From assembly GCA_021784555.1 (NCBI GenBank), contig JAJYHY010000003.1:1-64000 (forward strand): a stretch of DNA of 64,000 nucleotides, written 5' to 3'. The position numbers and the translations under genes are program-made. This document shows, piece by piece, positions 51,355 through 60,540 of the stretch. The stretch's first letter is position 1. Every line of letters starts with the position of its first letter. The DNA is from a bacterium (GTDB taxonomy: Bacteria > Verrucomicrobiota > Verrucomicrobiia > Limisphaerales > UBA8199). Below the pieces are notes generated by a model. It was given only the letters and a program-made list of their open reading frames with translations. It made no database searches and had not been told where the DNA came from.

Positions 51355-52182
51355 TCATTGCTTTCCAGCGGCGCGCACGCCTCCTCCGGGCTCCGCTTGC
51401 CGCTGCAGCCGCCAGGGCGAGGCGTGCGAAGCCTTCATATAGAAAACGTTGGGTCTGGTGCCGCACTCGGGCCGCAGCACCCACACGACCTTCTCGATCT
51501 GGTGGACCATCTTATACACGACGTTGTCCGGGTCTGAGATATCTCCGAAAATCCGGGCGCCGGTCGGACACGCGGCGGCGCAGGCGGTGAGCTTCTGGCC
51601 CTTGGAGAGGCGCGTGTCCCAGCAGAAGTTGCATTTGTCCACGGCGTGCTTTTGGTCATTGAAATACCTCGCGTCATAGGGGCAGGCCAACATGCACGTC
51701 TTGCAACCGACGCATTTCTCGGCGTTCATCCGCACGATGCCGTCGCGCGGGTCCTTGTAGGTCGCCCCGACCGGGCAGGCGCGGCAACAGGGCGGATCGT
51801 TACACTGGTTGCAGAGGATCGGAATGAACTCGCGCTGCCTGCCGATGGCGTCGCTGGTAATTTTCGTCAGGACCCGCGTCCGGTATCCGTAGTCAGGCAC
51901 GTGGTTGGTTTCTCGGCAGGCCTTGGCACACAACTCGCAGTCGATGCAAAGGCCCTCGCGTATCACCATGGCGTAATGCGGCTTGTAGGGGTAGGTTTCG
52001 GTGAATGTCCGGGGCGTAGTAAACGCTTTGTTCACGATGGAAGCCACCGAGAGGAGCGTTCCCCCGCCGAGCAGCCCGGTGATGGAAAGACCGATCTTCA
52101 GAAACGTCCGCCTTTCCAGAGGGGTCACCTCGCTCCAGCGGTCGCTTCGCGGACCGGCGCCTTGGTCTAGTTGTGGATTCAT
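51355..52182 (-). CDS. 4Fe-4S ferredoxin-type electron transfer subunit (NrfC/DmsB-like)
   Basis: CIDCELCAKAC, CNQCNDPPCCRACP, CVGCKTCMLACPYDARYF. Confidence 0.9.
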   Translation of the reverse strand: MNPQLDQGAGPRSDRWSEVTPLERRTFLKIGLSITGLLGGGTLLSVASIVNKAFTTPRTFTETYPYKPHYAMVIREGLCIDCELCAKACRETNHVPDYGYRTRVLTKITSDAIGRQREFIPILCNQCNDPPCCRACPVGATYKDPRDGIVRMNAEKCVGCKTCMLACPYDARYFNDQKHAVDKCNFCWDTRLSKGQKLTACAAACPTGARIFGDISDPDNVVYKMVHQIEKVVWVLRPECGTRPNVFYMKASHASPWRLQRQAEPGGGVRAAGKQ

Positions 52183-52195
52183 AAGTCTTGCGTCT

Positions 52196-53542
52196 TCATC
52201 GGCGTGCGGTTTCTCGTTCCGCGTTGGGTGGGGCCGCCGCGCGGAACCCGTGATAGCGGCGGAGGGATTGCTCTTCGGACTCGCCCTCCTGGCGATAATG
52301 GATGGCGCCGCACCCCGGGCAGATGAAACCTCCGGGAGGAACGATTTCGTGTTTCTGCAGCCGGTGTCCGCCGAGGACCCGTTCTCCGCTTAGAAACAGG
52401 AACGCAACCAGGCAGAGGCCTCCCGCGACCACGGCTATCTCGTGGAAAGACGGCCGGTAGGTTAGAAGCGAGCGGTACTCTTCCACGCCCAGGGAGTGGA
52501 AAACGGGTACGATCTGACCCGCGATAACAAAGTCGTAGCGCATGAAGAAGATGCCCGCCAGCATCATGCCGCCGGCGATGAGCATCAGCCTCAGGTCAGT
52601 GCCCTTTGAGCGCACCAGAAGCACCAACGGCAAAACGAGGCCGCAGAGGATCTCGCCAATCCAGTAGTTGTAGGCATAAGGACCGGTGAGAAAGACGCTG
52701 AGCGTCAGGTATTTCTCCGGGGAAACGAAGCCGCAGATGGTTTCCCAGATGGTGAAGAACATCACCACGGAGATCATGGTGATGGTCAGCTTGCAGACGG
52801 CCTTCATTGCCCGCTCCATCCGCTCGTTCATGATCTCCGGCTCGACCCGCGAGGCGACACAGGTGAAGAAAAGGATGGCCCCGCCGCCGGACATGATGGC
52901 CGAAAAAACGAAATAAATCGGGAAGTACGGGCCGTACCAGTAATCCCGGCCACTCAGCATTCCAAATATCGCCCCGAGATTGCTGTGAGCGGCGACACCG
53001 CATAGGACGGCCATGAAGCCGGCGAGCCTGGACATCCGGTGGTTCTGTGCCAGCAAGAATAAATACTCGACGGACAAGGCGCAAAGATACAATCCGTAAA
53101 GAAGGCCCATCCACCACATGTTCGATCGCAAATTCGGCGACAGCATGAACCATATCATGTGCAGCGGATTCTCCAGGTCGAACAGAAGAATGCTGAAGCC
53201 GCCGACCAGGAAGATGAGCGCGAGGAACACCGCCCGTTTGGCAATGGGCATGAACGGTTCGTGGCCGAAAACGTGACCGACCGAAGAAACGATGCACAGA
53301 CCCGTCGAAGTCACCACGCAGAAGACGTAGCCGGAGATGAGCACCCCCCAAGGTATCTCACGCGTCACGCCATAGAGGTTTCGGTATCCGCTCGCCATGC
53401 CGTGCAGTCCGACCGCATAGCAAAAAAGGATCGCCGCGGCCAAAACGACGAAAACCGCGCGGAATGCTTTGCCTGGAATGAAAAAATCGCTGAACCCTGA
53501 ATAACCCCACCGTTCCGCGGTCTCTTTAGGTATGGTGATCAA
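52196..53542 (-). CDS. NrfD/PsrC-like membrane subunit
   Basis: Multiple TM helices adjacent to the NrfC-like subunit; C-terminal CPGCGAIHY. Confidence 0.85.
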   Translation of the reverse strand: MITIPKETAERWGYSGFSDFFIPGKAFRAVFVVLAAAILFCYAVGLHGMASGYRNLYGVTREIPWGVLISGYVFCVVTSTGLCIVSSVGHVFGHEPFMPIAKRAVFLALIFLVGGFSILLFDLENPLHMIWFMLSPNLRSNMWWMGLLYGLYLCALSVEYLFLLAQNHRMSRLAGFMAVLCGVAAHSNLGAIFGMLSGRDYWYGPYFPIYFVFSAIMSGGGAILFFTCVASRVEPEIMNERMERAMKAVCKLTITMISVVMFFTIWETICGFVSPEKYLTLSVFLTGPYAYNYWIGEILCGLVLPLVLLVRSKGTDLRLMLIAGGMMLAGIFFMRYDFVIAGQIVPVFHSLGVEEYRSLLTYRPSFHEIAVVAGGLCLVAFLFLSGERVLGGHRLQKHEIVPPGGFICPGCGAIHYRQEGESEEQSLRRYHGFRAAAPPNAERETARR

Positions 53543-53655
53543 AAGCCATCTCCTTTCATCTCATGTCCGAAATCAACGTGCGCTTTGCGGCTGGCGAGCC
53601 CCGATGACCAGCTCCGCAGCCGGGTCTTCAGGGCTCGCGGCCTTAAGACCTGTAA

Positions 53656-53994
53656 TCACTTCTTGACAAACGACCGCATGTACTGAACCAGGCCCTTGAT
53701 GTCACTGTCGGAGAGGCCCTTCGTCGGCCACATCACCTCTCTGCCACTCTTCTCTTTGAAACCTTCCTTGATGGCCTTCACGATGGCTTCATCCTTGAGT
53801 TCCTTCTGGGCGGCGGGATTGGTGTAATCCTTCGCGTGGAATCTCTTGCCCATGAACGTGTGGCCCTTGCCGTCTTTGCCATGGCATTTGGCGCAGTGCT
53901 TCTCGAAGAGCGCCTTGCCGTTGGCCGCCGAGACGGAGAGCGCGGGTATCGCCAAAACAGCGATGATTAGAGGAATAATTTTTTTCATAACCAT
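53656..53994 (-). CDS. Monoheme class I cytochrome c
   Basis: CAKCHGKDGKGHTFMGKRFHAKDYTNP; signal peptide. Confidence 0.9.
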   Translation of the reverse strand: MVMKKIIPLIIAVLAIPALSVSAANGKALFEKHCAKCHGKDGKGHTFMGKRFHAKDYTNPAAQKELKDEAIVKAIKEGFKEKSGREVMWPTKGLSDSDIKGLVQYMRSFVKK

Positions 53995-54179
53995 TTCATT
54001 AGTTGTTAGAGCAGGCTTATCAGTTCCTGCCTGATACTGGAGAAAGCATGAAACATTTGGCGCGCCTGCGCTTTCCTTCCTTTGCCCATTTATTCTCCTT
54101 TTTTGTCATTTAAATCCAATTAACGTCCCTTTTATAGCAGAGAAGCCCGATTCATATCGGCCTGACAACGCGTGGGTCA

Positions 54180-54363
54180 GAGGTCCGAGCAAGCAATCAG
54201 CTTCTTGCGAGTTTTAAGAAAATTTCTCGTGGATTCACTGTTGGACGTGGCAGCGGTTCGGGGATTGGCCGGCCAAGAAGAGGTGCGAACGGCGGAGGCG
54301 CATCCGGGGAGTCGGTCGGAGCGTTCAAGCCTGCCTCACAAAAAATGTCCCACCTGGGACATT
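54180..54363 (+). repeat. Dispersed ~180-bp repeat, copy 4
   Basis: Aligns with 42050-42230; palindrome AATGTCCCACCTGGGACATT at 54344-54363. Confidence 0.8.
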
Positions 54364-54522
54364 GGATTGGCCCGATCTGAGCAACCTCGTACCACAAGGG
54401 GGGCCCGGCGAAAGACGCACAAGAAATTATTTCAAACTGGTCACTTTGTAACACGCTGCGAACAGGGCACTTACAAGAACACGATTTTCCGCCTGATGGT
54501 TTGCTCAGACCTCTGTGGGTAC

Positions 54523-54549
54523 AAAAAAAGGGAGCCTTGGTGGCTCCCC
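54523..54549 (-). terminator. Rho-independent terminator
   Basis: Minus strand GGGAGCC-ACCAA-GGCTCCC followed by a T run; downstream of the cytochrome gene. Confidence 0.8.
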
Positions 54550-54575
54550 GGCTCTTGTGCGTCTATGGGACGGCG

Positions 54576-54899
54576 CTACTTCTTGGCAAAATGTCGTATG
54601 TAGGCGACCAGGTCCTTAATCTGGGTGTCGTTGAGCTTGCCGCCGAAGGCCGGCATGTGCTTGCTCTTCACCCCATCCTTGATGGCCTTGACCAGGGCCT
54701 CATCCTTGAACTCTTTCTGCACCTTTGGATTGGTATAATCCTTGATATGGAACCTCTTGCCCATGAACGTTTGGCCCTTGCCGTCTTTACCATGGCATTT
54801 GGCGCAATCATGGTCGTATGTTTCCTTTGCCGTTGCGGCATGAAGTGACATGGCGCCCGCAAAGAGCAGGGTCAGGCACGAGACGAGTAACTTTTTCAT
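54576..54899 (-). CDS. Monoheme class I cytochrome c, paralog of 53656-53994
   Basis: CAKCHGKDGKGQTFMGKRFHIKDYTNP; signal peptide. Confidence 0.9.
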   Translation of the reverse strand: MKKLLVSCLTLLFAGAMSLHAATAKETYDHDCAKCHGKDGKGQTFMGKRFHIKDYTNPKVQKEFKDEALVKAIKDGVKSKHMPAFGGKLNDTQIKDLVAYIRHFAKK

Positions 54900-55318
54900 A
54901 ATTTGCTTTCTCTGATTCTGTTGCGTTTTATTGGTTAGATGGAAATCTCTGGCATTCTGTTCACGGCGCGCCGTTTCCCCACGAGCCGGGCGGCTCCGAG
55001 ACGAGCTACGCCCAACTCCGACCGCCACTCAATAAGAGGCGGCCTCCCCGCGCGCGGCGCTCTTGTCACTCACTTTCATCGATCGGAATATAGTAGCCCC
55101 CTGGCGCGTCAGCTTCGCCTATTTTGGCATTCTACTACCCTTTTTTGCACCCGCCCATGGGGAGCCGCCCCTATCCGCGAGCGACGGTTTTTCCCCATTT
55201 CCGCCCCCGTTCGAGAGGTCTAGAGTATTGGCGTAACGAGGGTTGAGGGCTGCTGACGCCCAAGCGGCGTTGGCGCTTCACCAGAGAGCGACCCCCAAAT
55301 CGCAAAGGAAAGAGAGCT

Positions 55319-56083
55319 ATGAAAAAAAGTCTATTGAGTATCGCAGTCGCATGCGCCGCGTGCCTGGCCTTCCAGGCTCAGGCGCAAAGCACTCCGGGTC
55401 AGACCTACCAAAACCTGCAGCAGAACCAGAAGCAATCCTGGCAGCACGGTCGCATGAGCGCCACGGGGCGTATGCACCAGGAACTGAGGGTCAGCAAGAT
55501 CAAGGGTTGCGAGGTCAAGAGCCAGTCCGGCCAGCAACTGGGCACCATCCGGGATGTCCTCATTAATCCCGCCTCGGGTCGGATTGACTTTGCTTTGATC
55601 AGCCTGAACCAGGCGGCAATGCTGACCCCGGGAGCGCAACAGAACCAGACGGCGCCGAGAACCTCGGCGTCCGGCGCCCAGACACATGCCAACGCCAACA
55701 CCACCTGGGGAACTTCTCTGCTCGGCGGCAGTGCCGGCAAGGAAGTTGCCGTGCCGTGGATCCTCCTTCGTCCTTCGCGAATGGCCGGGCAGATGGGGAG
55801 GACCTACGCCTACAACACCCACAGGGAGTCCTTCACCTTCAGGGGGAACCAGAGCAAGCTCCAAACCGCCCCGCTGTTCAATGCCAAGACGGACCTTTCG
55901 CGGCCCGGCTGGCGCCACAGCGTGTTTGCCTATTATGGCGTGACGGGTGAGCGGTACCAGGGCGGAGCCTTTGCTCCTGGCGGCGCCACTTCAGGAGCCC
56001 AACAGGGCCATCCAGGCCAGCCCGGAGAGCAGGGCCGGCAAAATCAACAACAACAAAAACCCGGCCAGCAGAAGCCGTATTGA
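55319..56083 (+). CDS. Exported PRC-barrel-like protein
   Basis: Signal peptide; VSKIKGCEVKSQSGQQLGTIRDVLINPASGRIDFALISL. Confidence 0.75.
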   Translation: MKKSLLSIAVACAACLAFQAQAQSTPGQTYQNLQQNQKQSWQHGRMSATGRMHQELRVSKIKGCEVKSQSGQQLGTIRDVLINPASGRIDFALISLNQAAMLTPGAQQNQTAPRTSASGAQTHANANTTWGTSLLGGSAGKEVAVPWILLRPSRMAGQMGRTYAYNTHRESFTFRGNQSKLQTAPLFNAKTDLSRPGWRHSVFAYYGVTGERYQGGAFAPGGATSGAQQGHPGQPGEQGRQNQQQQKPGQQKPY

Positions 56084-56163
56084 CGGCCGCGGCGCTTCAT
56101 CAGCGGGAAAATCCTCGAGGCTTTATCAATACTTGGAAGGCGTTGCCTTATAGAGGCCTAGGA

Positions 56164-56208
56164 AACGGAGTTCGGGGAAGGGAAAATGGGTGACCCCGAC
56201 TCCGTTGC
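56164..56208. terminator. Hairpin between convergent genes, possible bidirectional terminator
   Basis: aacggagttcgggg ... ccccgactccgtt between a plus gene and minus trpE. Confidence 0.5.
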
Positions 56209-56257
56209 CTTTTGCCCTAAAGTGCCGCGTGTAATGCGGAATGCCATTGCGCGCGCC

Positions 56258-57805
56258 TCAGCCGCAAACCACTTCAGACGCGACGAAACTCTCCGCCAGT
56301 GCAACCGCCTTGAGCATGGCTTTGGCCTTGTTAAGCGTCTCCTGGTATTCGTTTTCTGGAATGGAATCGTTGACCCAGCCGCCGCCAGCCTGGATATAGG
56401 CACGGCCATCCTTAATGAGGGCGGTGCGAATGGCGATGCAGCAGTCAAGGTTGCCGTTGAAGGAGAAATAGCCGACGCAACCGCCGTAAGGGCCTCGAGC
56501 GGTCTGTTCAAGCTCAGCAATGATTTGCATCGCCCGAATTTTTGGCGCCCCACTGAGCGTCCCGGCTGGGAAGGTAGCGCGCATCAGGTCGTAGGGAGTC
56601 TTCTCGGAAGAGAGCCAGCCCTCCACTTGGGAGACGATATGCATCACGTGACTGTAGCGCTCGATGACCATCAGGTCGTTAACCTTCACGGAACCGAAGT
56701 CGCAAACGCGGCCCAGGTCGTTGCGGGCAAGGTCCACGAGCATGACGTGCTCGGCGCGTTCTTTGGGGTCTGCCAGGAGTTCCTTTTCCAGCGCCTGGTC
56801 TTCCTCGGCGGTGGCCCCGCGGCGGCGTGTGCCGGCAATGGGCCGGATTTCAACCCGCCGGTCCTCGCAGCGCACATGAATCTCCGGAGAGGCGCCCACG
56901 AGCGAGAAACCCTCCAACTCAAGCAGGAACATGTAAGGGGAGGGGTTCACGGAACGCGCGGCGCGGTAGATGTCCAGCGGCGAGGCCTTGACCTCGGTCG
57001 AGAATCGCTGAGAGCCAACGACCTGGATGATGTCCCCGGCGGTGATGTATTGCTTGGCCTTGAGGACATTGTCGGCAAACCGCTCTCTGGCGACATTGGA
57101 CTGGAAATCGAGAGGTGGGACCTCCGCAGGCACCGTGACCGGGTGATGTTCGATGGGCTGTTCGAGAAGCGCAACCAGCCGTTCGATTTCGGCGAGGGCG
57201 TCCTCGTAGGCCTCTTCCGGGCTGGTTGCGTCATCCAGGACGGCGTTGACCAGGACGGTCAACGTCTGGGCGACGCGGTCGAAGATCAGCAGTTGATCAG
57301 CGATGAGGAAACATAAGGTGGGCGTGCGCAGGTCGTCGCTGGGCGGACGCGGGACAACCGGCTCGACATCATGGATGAATTCATAACCGATGAACCCGAC
57401 CGCTCCCCCCGTAAATCGTGGCAGGCCCGGGACGGCCACCGGTCGAAACTTCTCCATCACGCGCTCAACGACTCTCAGGCCGTCTTCCACACAGCTCCCG
57501 CCATCCAGCGGAGCTTCTCTGGAAACTCGGTAACTTGCCGTGATTCTTCCGTTTTCAACCACTTCCGCCAAATCGCCGACCTGCCTGACCACCGCGCGGG
57601 GATTGCACCCCACGAAAGAATATCGCCCCAGGTGCTCCCCCCCTTCCACCGATTCGAACAGGAAGGATTCGCCTTCCCCCCGAATTTTCCGGTAGGCCGA
57701 TAATGGAGTTTCAATATCGGCCAGGAGCTTGCGGCTGACCGGCACCAGGTTGCCCTGCTTCGCCAGTTCCTCGAATTGCTGGAGATTGGGTGAATACAGT
57801 TCCAC
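56258..57805 (-). CDS. trpE: Anthranilate synthase component I
   Basis: FLFESVEGGEHLGRYSFVGCNPRAVV; SPEIHVRCEDRRVEIRPIAGTRRRG; GTLSGAPKIRAMQIIAELE. Confidence 0.93.
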   Translation of the reverse strand: MELYSPNLQQFEELAKQGNLVPVSRKLLADIETPLSAYRKIRGEGESFLFESVEGGEHLGRYSFVGCNPRAVVRQVGDLAEVVENGRITASYRVSREAPLDGGSCVEDGLRVVERVMEKFRPVAVPGLPRFTGGAVGFIGYEFIHDVEPVVPRPPSDDLRTPTLCFLIADQLLIFDRVAQTLTVLVNAVLDDATSPEEAYEDALAEIERLVALLEQPIEHHPVTVPAEVPPLDFQSNVARERFADNVLKAKQYITAGDIIQVVGSQRFSTEVKASPLDIYRAARSVNPSPYMFLLELEGFSLVGASPEIHVRCEDRRVEIRPIAGTRRRGATAEEDQALEKELLADPKERAEHVMLVDLARNDLGRVCDFGSVKVNDLMVIERYSHVMHIVSQVEGWLSSEKTPYDLMRATFPAGTLSGAPKIRAMQIIAELEQTARGPYGGCVGYFSFNGNLDCCIAIRTALIKDGRAYIQAGGGWVNDSIPENEYQETLNKAKAMLKAVALAESFVASEVVCG

Positions 57806-57821
57806 TTAGCGCCCTTTTAAC

Positions 57822-58472
57822 TCACTGCTCCGAGGGTTGAGCCCCCTCCGGGCGGCAGATGTTCGTGAGGCGGACGTCCTCCGGGCAAATGGGGGCCGGC
57901 CTTGAGGGCAGGTCGCTGCGCTCCGGAGGCGCCTTGCGCAGCGAGGCGCGGCGCAGCCGCCAGACACCGAGCGAGGTAAAAAGGGCAACGGCCACGGCGT
58001 AAGCGATGATACCCAGGCCAATGCCCAGCAGGACGGGGTTGGCTCCTCGATCTGTGTCGCTGAAATAGATCACGGCGGCGCCGATGGCGGCCGTGAGAGC
58101 GGTCTGGGCAAAGAGACACGAAAGGTACAGACTGGCGCTGGTTTCCTGAATCCGCTCGACGTGCCACTCACGGTAAAGGTGCTCGCCCAAAGAACGCATC
58201 AGCCAGGCCGATTGGAAATTCCGGGCGGCCACCAACACGCTGGTGGTGCTGATGACAATCGCCGGCAAAGGCCAGAATGCGAAGCCGAAGCAGAAGGCCA
58301 GGTTGACCGGAATGCCCCAACGCCAGCCGAGCTTCTTGGCAATGGGATTGCCCTCCAGAACCATGTTGGGCGTGGCAACCCACGTGCTCAGAAAATCCAT
58401 GCCACGCGCCACCACCAGCAGCAGGAAGACCTGGGCGTAAATCCGGCTGCCGAATGGGACGATGTCATCCAT
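57822..58472 (-). CDS. Hypothetical multi-TM membrane protein
   Basis: Hydrophobic segments; 1-nt overlap region with hisI start/stop. Confidence 0.6.
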   Translation of the reverse strand: MDDIVPFGSRIYAQVFLLLVVARGMDFLSTWVATPNMVLEGNPIAKKLGWRWGIPVNLAFCFGFAFWPLPAIVISTTSVLVAARNFQSAWLMRSLGEHLYREWHVERIQETSASLYLSCLFAQTALTAAIGAAVIYFSDTDRGANPVLLGIGLGIIAYAVAVALFTSLGVWRLRRASLRKAPPERSDLPSRPAPICPEDVRLTNICRPEGAQPSEQ

Positions 58473-58861
58473 TATTTCTTGCCGTAGATCTGTTCGGGCG
58501 TCAGCAATTGCGCCTCCGTTGTCTTAAAGGCCGCGCCGTCCGGCTCGAGCGAGCGAAAGAAGCAGGATTGGTAGCCCTCATGACAGGCCGCCCCGACCTG
58601 TTCCACCTGGATGAGCAGGGTGTCGCCGTCGCAATCAAACGCAATATTCTTAACCGCCTGGGTATGGCCGCTGGACTCGCCTTTCATCCAAAACTTCTGC
58701 CTCGAACGGCTCCAAAAATGGGTCTTGCCGGTCCGAATCGTCGTCTCCAGCGACTCCCGATTCATCCAGGCCATCATCAACACCCGCCCGCTCTTCTGCT
58801 CCTGGATAATGGCGGGAATCAGGCCCTGCCCGTCAAATTTCAACTGTTCAAAAAAACTCAT
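58472..58861 (-). CDS. hisI: Phosphoribosyl-AMP cyclohydrolase
   Basis: [68 protein letters not shown]. Confidence 0.95.
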   Translation of the reverse strand: MSFFEQLKFDGQGLIPAIIQEQKSGRVLMMAWMNRESLETTIRTGKTHFWSRSRQKFWMKGESSGHTQAVKNIAFDCDGDTLLIQVEQVGAACHEGYQSCFFRSLEPDGAAFKTTEAQLLTPEQIYGKK

Positions 58862-59122
58862 GGATTATCTCAGACCCCAACACCTTACCAGATTTCGCCG
58901 CCGGAACCACGAAAAAATCGCGCAATTCCAATCCGGCCCTCGTTGGCGAATGAGGGCAGCCCGGGACGCGGCTCATTCCGCCAGGTTTTAGAGTGCGGCT
59001 GTCCCCTGCCGCTTTGACCCCGATAAGCGAGTGACCGACAGACTTAATCGCACCCGATTCGTCGCCTCAATTTGCAATTCTTAATTCTCAATTCTCAATT
59101 GACGGCCGCTAATGCAACCCTT

Positions 59123-59286
59123 AGAGCCTGTTTTAAAATTCGCAGGAAAGGGTTGCGGCGAGGGATTTTGGCCGTGGCCGAGGCGGCGCGCTCCGAGCAT
59201 CCCCTCGCGGGCTGTAAGGAGCGAGCTAACGAAGGCCACGGGCAAAAGAGCCGCCGCAAGCCCCGGCCAATTTTAAAACAGGCTCT
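59123..59286. mobile_element. MITE-like element (~164 bp) with 18-bp perfect TIRs
   Basis: AGAGCCTGTTTTAAAATT (59123-59140) and AATTTTAAAACAGGCTCT (59269-59286); possible TTA target duplication; no transposase ORF. Confidence 0.75.
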
Positions 59287-59336
59287 TAGGAAATTTGGAC
59301 TGTTTACAACGGGCTTTGAGATTCTACAACTCTAGT

Positions 59337-59807
59337 ATGACAAAGCGATCGAAGAAGAGCGCGGGCCTGCTCCCGTTCAGGCGGAGAGGCTCCTTACTCC
59401 AGGTGTTTTTGGTCCACATGGGCGGGCCGTTTTGGCGGCACAAGGAGGAGGGCGCCTGGTCCCTGGCCAAGGGCGAGTTTGAGGATGAGGCGCCCTTGGA
59501 GGCCGCTCTGCGCGAATTTGAGGAGGAGACCGGCATGAGGCCCGCCGGCGAATTCATCGAGTTGGCGCCCGTCAAGCAGCCTGGCGGCAAAACGGTTTTC
59601 GCCTGGGCGGTCGAGTGGAACTGCGACCCTGAGAAGATAAGGAGCAACTCCTTCAGCATGGAGTGGCCAAAAGGTTCCGGCATCATGCGAAGGTTTCCCG
59701 AAGTGGATCGTGCCTCGTGGTTTTCCCTGGAAGAAGCCCGCGGGAGGATCCTCAAGGGCCAAATCCCGTTGCTCGACCAATTGCCGGGGCTTTTCGGAGG
59801 ATCATAG
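59337..59807 (+). CDS. NUDIX hydrolase
   Basis: NUDIX box GEFEDEAPLEAALREFEEETG. Confidence 0.92.
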   Translation: MTKRSKKSAGLLPFRRRGSLLQVFLVHMGGPFWRHKEEGAWSLAKGEFEDEAPLEAALREFEEETGMRPAGEFIELAPVKQPGGKTVFAWAVEWNCDPEKIRSNSFSMEWPKGSGIMRRFPEVDRASWFSLEEARGRILKGQIPLLDQLPGLFGGS

Positions 59808-60058
59808 ACGGTTTGGTGACGCGAACCTGGTCGAAGAGCCGTATCAGCCTATCCAACTCCGGATTCATTCCGGGAAGACTTCACAAAGGATCCGGGCAGC
59901 CTCTTCATCCGAGGTTTCCGCATCGTGGAAGGCATCGTAGGCGTCCTGGAGCCGCTGGTTTATAAAGGTGAGCCTGCACCCATTGACCCCGATTGGTTTG
60001 CGATCTGACCAAAGTGCATTTCAGCCTGATTCATGCGGTTTGCCTGAGGTCTTCCGGT

Positions 60059-60134
60059 TGGTACCCCCACCCCGAATTGAACGGGGATCAACGGTTTAGG
60101 AAACCGTCGCTCTATCCATTTGAGCTATGGGGGC
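60059..60134 (-). tRNA. tRNA-Arg (anticodon CCT)
   Basis: GCCCCCATAGCTCAAATGGATAGAGCGACGGTTTCCTAAACCGTTGATCCCCGTTCAATTCGGGGTGGGGGTACCA; cloverleaf and encoded CCA. Confidence 0.93.
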
Positions 60135-60540
60135 AACCGCCTGAAATTCGCGCGCTCGCAGCTCAGATCTCTGCGGCTTCATTTTCGTGGGTTCACCCTG
60201 TGGTTGCCGCCATGAATGGCATACATCCAAAAGCCCTCGAAAGCAAACGCTAGTCACCATTCCGCAAGTCGCGGGAGAACCCCTGCCCCCGCAAATCCAC
60301 AGGCCTTTATTATGCCCGGCTCAAAAGCGGTGGCAAATAATTTCGCCGTTCCACTACGCCACCGGGCGCATCTCGCGGCCATTTGCCCCTTGATCGCCGC
60401 TTGGCCCTGCGCCGCCTTCCAATGCTTCTTTTGGACGACATTGAGGTTTACCGTTGCGATGCGGGTTTGGCCCGAAGCGGCTGCGCAGCAGAACAGGGTC
60501 AGGGCCCGCTGTCAACGACAAAACTGGCGGCACGCCGGTT

